Source: Jackrogersella multiformis
Taxonomy: Eukaryota > Ascomycota > Sordariomycetes > Xylariales > Hypoxylaceae
Direction: 5' to 3'
Length of the DNA stretch: 64,000 nt
Assembly: GCA_902806575.1 (NCBI GenBank)
Contig: CADCXD010000009.1
Span: 310,001-374,000, forward strand
Below the pieces are notes generated by a model, which was given only the letters and a program-made list of their open reading frames with translations, was not told the origin of the DNA and ran no database searches. This document shows, piece by piece, positions 56,695 through 64,000 of this stretch; within the stretch, counting starts at the first letter, position 1; each line of letters opens with the position of its first letter. The position numbers and the translations under genes are program-made.

Positions 56695-57861
56695 ATGTCA
56701 CTACCTGTCGATCACTTCAGAGGCGGCGGCGCATCGCGTCCGCCCAGCAAACCACAGAATCCCATCAATAGTGTGCTGTCCATACCGCCGCAATGGCTGC
56801 ATATGTACGGCGACTTTATCACGAAGAACGCCCATCAAGTATCACAGATAGAGAGTGCTCTGCGATCCTTAACTTATATCATCCCCGGTCGATTTCGTGA
56901 TGCAGAGATTGCCTCGGAAACTCTACATTCAGGCGTCCAACTGCTCTCCCTCTACCACGACAATGTCCTTCGAAGCGCCATTGCCAGAATACCTGGTCTA
57001 TCTCCTAAAATACGGAGTCCTCATACGCGCTATACTAGATTCTGGACAGCCAAGAGCAGGTTATACAGGAGGATAGCACTGTTGTTACAGATAGTGCAAT
57101 ACACCGAGCTACTATGGGAAATGGCAGCCAAGCGCAAAGGGGAGAGGGTCCGCTGGCGTGTCGTCATCGTATTAGAGATTATAAAGGCCGTCTGTAGGCT
57201 GTTGTTAATGAGAGTTACCAACTCAAGACCCCTTGTCACACCAGCCCTGCCCGAACGAGAACCAATTCCCCCAGACGTCGACCAGAGTGACGAGGATGCT
57301 CTAAAGGAGCTAATGGGCGAGGACACAACTTCGGCCGAGATGAACGGATCTGCTAGGGACGTCTACGAGAAGGAATGGACGATGCCGAGAACAGGCTCTA
57401 GTCTCCCAAGTCTGCCAAACCCTAGCGATATTGGCTCCTATTTGATGAGTCGTGTTCTGACAGCAGACGACATCAAACCCGCGGCAAAGCTTCTGAACAC
57501 ACTATCCCGCTCTGGCCAGACTGCCGAGATACTACATATCCTCTCCCCCTTGGTATATGCAATTGCTTTATCGAGGAGTAAAAACAAGAGGTCCTGGACG
57601 CCTTGGTTGATTGGGCTGAGCATGGAGTATGCAGCACGGCAATTGCGTGATAGGGGCCTACGAAGCACCGCTTTGGAGAGTGACGAATGGGGAAAGAGGT
57701 ATTGGGCGGCCGGTTGGTGGACCATGAGAGGTGCTTTTTACGAGAATTTCACGAGGAATTTCATCGGCGGAGTGCGTCGTCGTATGCCTAGTCTCGTCGG
57801 TGGCATATTGGAGGACTACGAATATCTCTGGGAGAACTATTACTTCAGCACTAGTGCTTGA
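56695..57861 (+). CDS. pex16: Peroxisomal membrane protein PEX16
   Basis: 388 residues, no intron. The ATG at 56695 sits in a good Kozak context (CCACCATGTC). The N-terminal helical region (WLHMYGDFITKNAHQVSQIESALRSL), the SLTYIIPGRFRDAEIASET stretch, the basic YTRFWTAKSRLYRRIALLL segment and the C-terminal ...YAARQLRDRG and FTRNFIGGVRRRMPSLVGGI parts match PEX16. PEX16 inserts into ER and peroxisome membranes, recruits PEX3 and helps assemble peroxisomal membrane proteins. A variable acidic linker (residues ~180-235) separates the two conserved halves. Expected to be intact and constitutively expressed. Confidence 0.92.
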   Translation: MSLPVDHFRGGGASRPPSKPQNPINSVLSIPPQWLHMYGDFITKNAHQVSQIESALRSLTYIIPGRFRDAEIASETLHSGVQLLSLYHDNVLRSAIARIPGLSPKIRSPHTRYTRFWTAKSRLYRRIALLLQIVQYTELLWEMAAKRKGERVRWRVVIVLEIIKAVCRLLLMRVTNSRPLVTPALPEREPIPPDVDQSDEDALKELMGEDTTSAEMNGSARDVYEKEWTMPRTGSSLPSLPNPSDIGSYLMSRVLTADDIKPAAKLLNTLSRSGQTAEILHILSPLVYAIALSRSKNKRSWTPWLIGLSMEYAARQLRDRGLRSTALESDEWGKRYWAAGWWTMRGAFYENFTRNFIGGVRRRMPSLVGGILEDYEYLWENYYFSTSA

Positions 57862-59157
57862 TGGATCTACTCTCTGACGGTCTATTGACTTGCGGATGTG
57901 CGCCGAGGCGAGCAAAATGTATCATACGCGTTTTTTGGTCACTCTTCAGGACCGGAGTTGGACTCATAAAGAGGATAAGTCGGCAGCTTTGCCAATTTAG
58001 CTCTTGGAATACCCAGACTTGTTTCCGCTATCAACATTCAATTTCCCATGCGATGAGACGGTGTTCAGACGGAAGTTTCGCCTTTTGCGTTCGAAGTGGA
58101 AGTCGAGTGAAAGTCACGTGGTATAATGAGCGATGTCTCGAATATGAATACACCACCCGAGAGTATCAGCTTCAGGGGAAGCCCAATTCATTACTCTCTA
58201 ATGATCCTTACCACCAGGACTAGAACTGGATGCCCTCCCCACGCAATATATCTAGCCGACTCTTGTAGATGGGTTTGAGCCCGTTGGATGCATCGATTAG
58301 ATCAACAGATTCTTATCTGCTATCTTAAGACATCACATCAGGTTGAATACATGTCTATCGAGGTGGCTATGGTGAGCGTTGGATACTTGTCCAGTTTTGT
58401 GTGTGCCAAAGCTTGCTGCAGTCGCCGGGAACACCCCGAGCATGATGTATACGATGACCAGGAAGTGTCTTCTCAACTACCTACCTAGGTAGATACACAA
58501 GCAAGGAGGACTCCTGGTTTACAACTTCTCAAGGTTGATCTCTTTTCTATCATAATCTATCACATATAAAAGTCTATAGTTGCTTAGATCAATACTGTAG
58601 CAGTCTGTAAGATTAATGGCGAAAGATAATATATAGGTACAGATACCCGCGATAGGCCTCAAACCCAACAGAAAGTTAATATGATATTACTAAATCCATA
58701 TAGTCGCCGGCTGCTGCCGAAATTCCGACATTTGAACTGATTGGGCCATGCTGTTTTAACCTTCCTTTGACCCTTACTTGACTGATCCACCTTATACCGA
58801 CAACCTTTGAAGGGCGTCAGTATGAATATACACATAGCCGTAAGGAACTCCTTTAAATGTGGCATCGATAGCATTGATTAAAAAATCGACGGAGAAACAC
58901 CATGATATAGGAAGCTACGAAATATGTTGCTTTAAGGTAATGGAGCGGTCAGTCTCGGTATCTGGAACTTAGGGGCCCTTCGAGGTTTAAAGCGTCAAGG
59001 CAGATTCGGTACGCTAAGTGTCAGTATAAGGTTAGCAGATCCTCACTGCCTATCTTATTGGGGTGCCATATGCAAGTCAGCATCACTCGATCAAGCATAG
59101 CCTCACTCTAAATTCATCACTGCGGATCCCCGAAACGTCAAAGGCCATTCTTAGCAC
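57862..59157. other. Intergenic, 1.3 kb
   Basis: No supported gene. A ctacctacctaggtaga motif copy lies at about 58477-58493. Confidence 0.5.
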
Positions 59158-60591
59158 ATGATTCAACATGAATTTCTTATTTGCAAAATTAGACTTGCTA
59201 TTACAAACCTTGGTTACCTATACTTCACAATGTGCGACGATCTTGACAAACTCCTGAATAGTGAGTGCCGCTTCAAGTATGCTACTATAAATGCAGAAAC
59301 ACAAGTCCGGTTGCTACGACTGTCCTCTTGTTCCGCGGAAACTCGACATATGCAATATAGCTTAGAGATTTTCGATATTCATGACCTCCCTTCGACACAG
59401 TTCATAGCACTATCTTATACTTGGGGGAGCGCAAATAGTATCGACGATATTTACGAGATTGGAATCGATGGCCAACCTCTCTTCGTGCGTCGTAATCTTT
59501 TTGACTTCCTTGACACTGCCGCGGGGAAAGGCCAGGAAGGTTTATTCTTCATCGACGCAATCTGTATCAATCAGCTCGATAGCGCAGAGAGGCTATTCCA
59601 GGTCCGAGAGATGGCGCGCGTATACCGTAATGCGAACAAAGTCATAGCCTGGTTGGGAATTCCAGAGAGCTCCCAGGAAATTGCTGGCGTAGGGTCCCTA
59701 AGTCAGACGAAGGATAGATCAGGCTGTGCACACTGGACAACACAGCAGTGGGACAGCTACAGATATTTAAGCTATCACGCCTACTGGAGTCGCATCTGGA
59801 TCGTTCAAGAAGTATTACTAGCGCAGAGTATAGAGGTCTGGTGCTGGTATTTTACCATTCCGGTTTCGCTATTCGTAGGCGATTCGCCTACTAGCCATCC
59901 ACATCCTGTAGTAAGGTTCTCCAAGGCTGGGAGACCGCGGACAGTAACCAATGCTGTTTCGCGTTCGTGTTGCCCGGCAGAAAGAGTTATAACTCACAGG
60001 GTACGACATGTGCTCCGGCCGACAGCAGACCCCTTAACTCAGGGAACGGTAGTCGGGACTCTCGAAGGAATGACTATGGAGCTTACACGCCCCTATATGG
60101 TTGCGGAGACATACCAATCGTATGTTCCGGACTTGATTCACGATATAATTAGGAACTTTGGCATGCTCGAGTGCTCAGACCCAAGAGACAGGTTTTACGG
60201 GTTTCTAGGAGTCTTGCAAGACTCTAGTAGAGGCCAAGTAAAACCAGATTATAAGATGCCCGTCAGTTATGCTTTTCGCCAAGCTCTGAAGATTGGTCTA
60301 AAGGAGATAGGGGGCGAGTATTGGTTTGGTATACATTCAAGAAAATCGAAAGAAGTGGATGATGTTCAGCTTGCGTACTACTGTGATGTACGCGATGTCT
60401 TTGGTATTACCGACAGTGAGAGCTTGTCAATCTTGCAAGAGGTAGTAGCCGAGCTTCGTCATGAAGCTCGGGTGAAGGACCCCATGGTCGAAGCACAGTG
60501 GATGAGATCTTTCGCTTCGCATGACGAATATACCGAGATATTTCCAGACTTTGAAAAGTTGCTCCGTGTTGCTGCTACGGCTGACGATTAG
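59158..60591 (+). CDS. HET-domain (heterokaryon incompatibility) protein
   Basis: 477 residues from the ATG at 59158; an in-frame ATG at 59230 (MCDDLDKLL) may be the true start. The three HET blocks are all present: FIALSYTWGS (82-91), LFFIDAICINQ followed by ERLFQVREMARVYRNANKVIAWLG, and YWSRIWIVQEVLLA. Further on CSDPRDRFYGFLGVL, common in HET proteins of this size, is seen. HET domains trigger cell death when incompatible strains fuse, or act in non-self recognition. No NACHT, WD or TPR partner domain is fused. The protein ends within ~130 residues after the DPRDRxYGxLG block, shorter than many relatives. No intron. Confidence 0.87.
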   Translation: MIQHEFLICKIRLAITNLGYLYFTMCDDLDKLLNSECRFKYATINAETQVRLLRLSSCSAETRHMQYSLEIFDIHDLPSTQFIALSYTWGSANSIDDIYEIGIDGQPLFVRRNLFDFLDTAAGKGQEGLFFIDAICINQLDSAERLFQVREMARVYRNANKVIAWLGIPESSQEIAGVGSLSQTKDRSGCAHWTTQQWDSYRYLSYHAYWSRIWIVQEVLLAQSIEVWCWYFTIPVSLFVGDSPTSHPHPVVRFSKAGRPRTVTNAVSRSCCPAERVITHRVRHVLRPTADPLTQGTVVGTLEGMTMELTRPYMVAETYQSYVPDLIHDIIRNFGMLECSDPRDRFYGFLGVLQDSSRGQVKPDYKMPVSYAFRQALKIGLKEIGGEYWFGIHSRKSKEVDDVQLAYYCDVRDVFGITDSESLSILQEVVAELRHEARVKDPMVEAQWMRSFASHDEYTEIFPDFEKLLRVAATADD

Positions 60592-61343
60592 GAAGTGATA
60601 TCCTGGAATTAACGTATTTTGTGTTGGTCTAAGGTAGTTAAAAAGTTATACTTATATAAGATTCTCGCATAGTAATTCAAAGTTTAGTTAGGAGTTTATT
60701 ATATTACCTATGCAATATCCAATATACACCACGACCGTGTCTGCTAGGCTAACTTATCGTGGCGATACGCGGGTCTACTTACCCTTCCGGGTTTTGCCTG
60801 CCCCGGCCGCCTCCCGTGCTATAAGCGCCCGTCTTCCGTTTTGCAGTGGGGCCGGACGACCGTTTCTTTTAAAACAAAACTGTCGAAGACTTATTTATAC
60901 CGCTCCGGATGGTACATCGGGCTTTCTTCGCTTATACCCTTCCACTCCTTATTCCTGTACTCCTTTCATGGCTGGCTACGACCCGGGCCTTGTCGCTAAC
61001 GGACTGCGCGAAGGAGGAAGTTAATGTAATGGGCTAGCTAGTCCGTTCTTCGACGTGTATTCCTTCTCTTTGGTCCTAACCGGTGCGGTATCCGAGTGCA
61101 CTATAAAACTTACCTCCTCAGCTATAAAACGCTGGCTTCCCTCCTAACTCTTACTGAAGCCGGGCTAGTTATACCCGCATCTTTACGCACTCAATGAGGG
61201 AGGCGAGCATATCGTTCGTCGTTCTCGGACGGTTCTAGACGTTTCAGCTTTCCAAATCATCTAAGTTCGCGAATCATTTGCAACACATTGGGTTTCCCAC
61301 AATGTGGCTTCACTGTTGCGTAGCTAGTTACAGCTTTTGAATT
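60592..61343. other. Intergenic with a locally GC-richer segment of unknown origin
   Basis: Between about 60760 and 61200 composition rises in G+C compared with the flanks, with CCCGGCCGCC- and GCCGGACG-like words and short open frames of no known family. It could be a transposon remnant, but no terminal repeats were found by eye. Confidence 0.4.
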
Positions 61344-62044
61344 TCACAGCTTCTTTTGCGTCTTTCTAAACATACTGTGAAATATGCCTTCCTTTGTCTC
61401 TACTTCACCGACAACCTCGAAACCGAACTTTGCGTATAAGCGAACTGCGGCCGGCGAAGCTAGCACAAATGCATCTCTTTCACTTCGGTCTGCCTCTTCA
61501 CAGCCCCATTGCATAAGCATACAGCCTACACCCTGGCGCTGATAGGCTGGATCCACCGATATAATCATAAGCCCTAGGAATAAAAAATTAGAAAGAGGAA
61601 GAAAAGAGAATATGCATAGAGGAACTCACGCCAAATATTCTTACGGCCATGTAATATTCGGTTTCTCTCCGCTCTTAGCATCTTCGAGACGTCTAGCCAG
61701 GCATTCACATCTAGAGTGTCCGGAACCGGAATAACAGCATCATCTTGTTTCTGGCTACTCGGACTCTCAACAACTCGGGGAGCATCGCTCTGTTCCAAGG
61801 TCCAGCCAGCAAACCCGATAGGAGTTCCATCTTCAGTACAAACCTTACGAAAGTTGGATCGCTCCTTTTCCAAGGTGTGTTTTAAGTTGTTCACCATCCA
61901 TCGGATTTCGCTTTCCCAGGGGTCCGGACGCGAGCGGGGAAGCATTATAAGATGAAGTGGATTGTCCTGGATGGCAGGGAAATCGCATTTTCGGATCAGG
62001 ATGTCGGCGTCTGAGACTTGGACGGGAGACAGTGTGAACGACAT
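61344..62044 (-). CDS. GNAT-family N-acetyltransferase, 2 exons
   Basis: Exons 61630-62044 and 61344-61573 join in frame to 214 residues. The acetyl-CoA motif is DPAYQRQGVGCMLMQWG (Q-x-x-G-x-G variant Q-R-Q-G-V-G), followed by SPAAVRLYAKFGFEVVGE. The first half (LSPVQVSDADILIRKCDFPA...) matches the fungal GNAT layout in which an N-terminal region precedes the catalytic loop. It is a different subgroup from the GNAT at 21 kb. Substrate unknown. The intron (56 nt) has GTGAGT and CCTAG ends. Confidence 0.87.
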
Positions 62045-63088
62045 CGCAGCTCAGTATCGGTATGAACGGTCTGCGCTAAACTATGACCGTACTTGTTTCT
62101 CATCCTTGGGTGTGGGTTAGTATACGATGCAGACAATAAAATGATTCACTTCCAAGGTTGTAATATGAGTTTGATCTTGGTGACAGCAACATTAAATGAG
62201 GAAGGTTATGCCTGAGTTTACGAGGCAGCGAGGGTTATAATGTCGTCCCTTTTTCCATGGTATCCCATTACCGCATTAGGCAACACAATCGCTTAAATAG
62301 GGAAATCAAATCACTGGCCTCTAACTGGCACGTGCGCCATTTTTCCGGAATGATTAAGTTATTATGTGATCAAGAGAATAAAGTAAGATCCTGTGTTTTG
62401 AAAGTGTAGTGAATTCCTAGAGAAAACAACAATAAAACCTCTCCTACCTACCTTTACATAGTTAACAAACGAGTTTAAAGTAGACATTAGGGCATTATTC
62501 CGCGAGCAGATATATCCGCATCTTCGTTTAGTGCCTAGTCTCTGATGTCTTTCTTGTCACGCATCGGCAGGACACTTGCATCAACCTCGCTTTGAAGACT
62601 CCTCCTCAGCAATAGCACCATTTTTGGATAGACCTCCCTCCTGCAAACTCAAATAGACAGAAGTTGCGAACTTCTATGGGACAGCCTAGATATTCTCAGG
62701 CTAGCTTTCATATGTGCTGGAGGTCAGTATCTTCAGGTCCTACTAAAAGAGCTCCAGATTAAAAGAAATTCAGATTATGTAACCATTCTGCTTAGTTCGA
62801 TATACATTTATTTATGGATTATCACACATGAAATAGGCACTATTCAGGGGTTATGCAACTATCAGTTTTGCGGAGTATTAATTCCGCATATCTTTTCAAC
62901 ATAATTCACGATGACACTTTTGAAACTTTGCATTCCACATAACATTTACTTCTTCAACGTATAAGTTATGACTAAGCAAAAAACTCATATGGGCTTTAAA
63001 GTATTTCAATTATTAAATAATCTTTGAAATATTCAAAATTGCATCTCGTTGTCAGACGTTCCTCATTCAATTCCTATTCCGGAACCCT
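62045..63088. other. Intergenic, AT-rich
   Basis: 1 kb between the GNAT start and the AA9 stop; no gene supported. Confidence 0.5.
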
Positions 63089-63911
63089 TTAACCAGTCCA
63101 GACAGCAGGGCCGGGGGTTTTGTATGAAGTAGCCCCACCTTGGTAGATATCGACCTAAGTCCCGTTAGCTTCTGGACGTCTCTATAAATATAATGAATTG
63201 TTACTCACCATGATACCGGCGTCAGATTGTGCGGCGTACGCGGGAATGGAGGCCAGGGATCCGGCGGGGGGAGTGGCAGTGCCGGAGCCGGTGACCTTGA
63301 TCTGAGCGCACTCGGGGTAGAACTGAGGAGTGTTTGCTTGATGGAGGGCGAGCAGCTCGTGGCGGATGAGGTAGTTGCCTGGCTTGAGGCTCGCGGGGAT
63401 CCGGCTCGACCACTTCAGGTCCTTCATGACGAGAGCGGTTCCCCAGTTCTTGCTGTTCAAGACGTTTCCCCACAGTCCCATCTCATCGATCTTAAACCAC
63501 TTCTTGGCCCTGCCGTCGCACGCGGTGAATTCGCCGTCGCAGGAGTAGAGCCACACCATCACAGGACCTTGCTCGTGAGTCCACTGCGACCTAGATTCGA
63601 GGAAAAATCGGAATTAGAATCTATACTGTATCAATAAACATTGGTACCCACCATATCGCCGTCACGTTCTGGCCAGCTGCGACTTCGGCCGAGAGGGGCG
63701 CCGACGTGCCACCATTGCAGGTCATCTTCGGGTCCGTCACGGTCATGATCGGGTTGTAATCAGGCCATTGTCGCTGGATAATCTGCGCTCCAGCCACCGG
63801 GGAGAATCCCTGGTAGCCCGCATACTTCTTGCCGCCGATCTCGTAGCTAGTGACCGCGCCGTGGGCGGCGACCAGGGCGGGAGCAAGGAATAGGGGAAGG
63901 GAGAACAACAT
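63089..63911 (-). CDS. AA9 lytic polysaccharide monooxygenase (former GH61), 3 exons
   Basis: Exons 63652-63911, 63209-63590 and 63089-63154 join in frame to 235 residues. The signal peptide MLFSLPLFLAPALVAA is cut before His, giving the N-terminal copper-binding HGAVTSYEIGG. The second copper His is in QWTHEQGPVMVWL, and the axial Tyr in the block HELLALHQANTPQFYPECAQ, where the outer-sphere His and Gln are also present. The last exon adds VDIYQGGATSYKTPGPAVW, the usual C-terminal end; no CBM1 is attached. AA9 enzymes cleave cellulose and hemicellulose oxidatively outside the cell. All key residues are present, so it should be active. The third exon is only 66 nt. Confidence 0.93.
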
Positions 63912-64000
63912 CTTGACTTGGAATGTAGAACTGGTTGATGGATCAGAGAATGGATAATCGGAATTCTTGGCAACCAGCGAGATGCTGTAGTATTTATGCT
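63912..64000. promoter_or_regulatory. Start of the AA9 promoter/5' UTR (cut by window end)
   Basis: Only 89 bp of upstream flank are inside the window; on the minus strand a TAAATACT box about 75 bp before the ATG may be TATA-like. Confidence 0.3.

Noticed and set aside
57858..58223. 121-codon frame just after PEX16
   Set aside because: It overlaps the PEX16 stop and looks like 3' UTR; peptide has no recognisable features.
60710..61024. 104-codon frame in the GC-richer island
   Set aside because: Arg/Pro/Ser-rich composition expected from GC-rich noncoding DNA; no homology recognised.
1..64000. CRISPR arrays, bacterial operons or insertion sequences
   Set aside because: The window is eukaryotic with spliced genes; no spaced direct repeats, no transposase frames and no terminal inverted repeats were seen.
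1..64000. Viral or retroelement coding sequence
   Set aside because: No reverse transcriptase, integrase, capsid or polymerase motifs were recognised in any frame.

Overview
The window looks like nuclear DNA of a filamentous ascomycete (Pezizomycotina, probably Sordariomycetes and possibly Xylariales; the order is a guess). Coding regions are split by short introns of about 45-110 nt with GT..AG ends and CTAAC/CTGAC-like branch sites. The gene families are typical of moulds: HET domain, Zn2Cys6 regulator, fungal 7-TM rhodopsin-like protein, AA9 LPMO, flavohemoprotein, PEX16 and an isocyanide synthase-dioxygenase. Genes are separated by long AT-rich gaps scattered with copies of a palindrome built on ACCTAGGT / GGTACC.

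Layout: 0-8 kb holds the end of an unknown gene, a short-chain dehydrogenase, a Zn2Cys6 transcription factor and an E2-like/F-box fusion. 9-15.5 kb has tRNA-Cys, then a divergent pair: a secreted DUF1593 nucleoside-hydrolase-like protein and a secreted GH106-like rhamnosidase carrying one in-frame TAG. 15.8-22 kb groups an MFS exporter, a CmcJ/NvfI-type oxygenase, a small protein made of ten 12-residue repeats, and a GNAT acetyltransferase. 24-28.4 kb has two membrane proteins (7-TM rhodopsin-like, APC amino-acid/choline permease). 30-33 kb has a delta-endotoxin-like protein whose C-terminal lectin-like part lies behind an in-frame TAG, and a dead SDR. 33.5-43 kb has an unknown acidic-tailed protein, a secreted-looking SET protein, a flavohemoprotein and a frameshifted GH128. 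45-51.6 kb has initiator tRNA-Met, a C2H2 zinc-finger protein and an F-box-like protein with acidic repeats. 52-56 kb has the isocyanide synthase-dioxygenase gene beside a decayed FAD monooxygenase. 56.7-64 kb has PEX16, a HET protein, another GNAT and an AA9 LPMO.

Functional themes: plant cell-wall attack (GH106-like, DUF1593, GH128, AA9), specialised metabolism and transport (isocyanide synthase, CmcJ-type oxygenase, MFS, GNATs), self/non-self or defence (HET, endotoxin-like) and housekeeping (PEX16, flavohemoprotein, tRNAs). The most unusual objects are the 12-residue repeat protein at 20.2-20.7 kb and the isocyanide synthase-dioxygenase with an apparently altered iron ligand. Several accessory genes carry single disabling lesions, which suggests ongoing gene decay or sequence errors. 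All family assignments come from reading motifs by eye; no database search was run.
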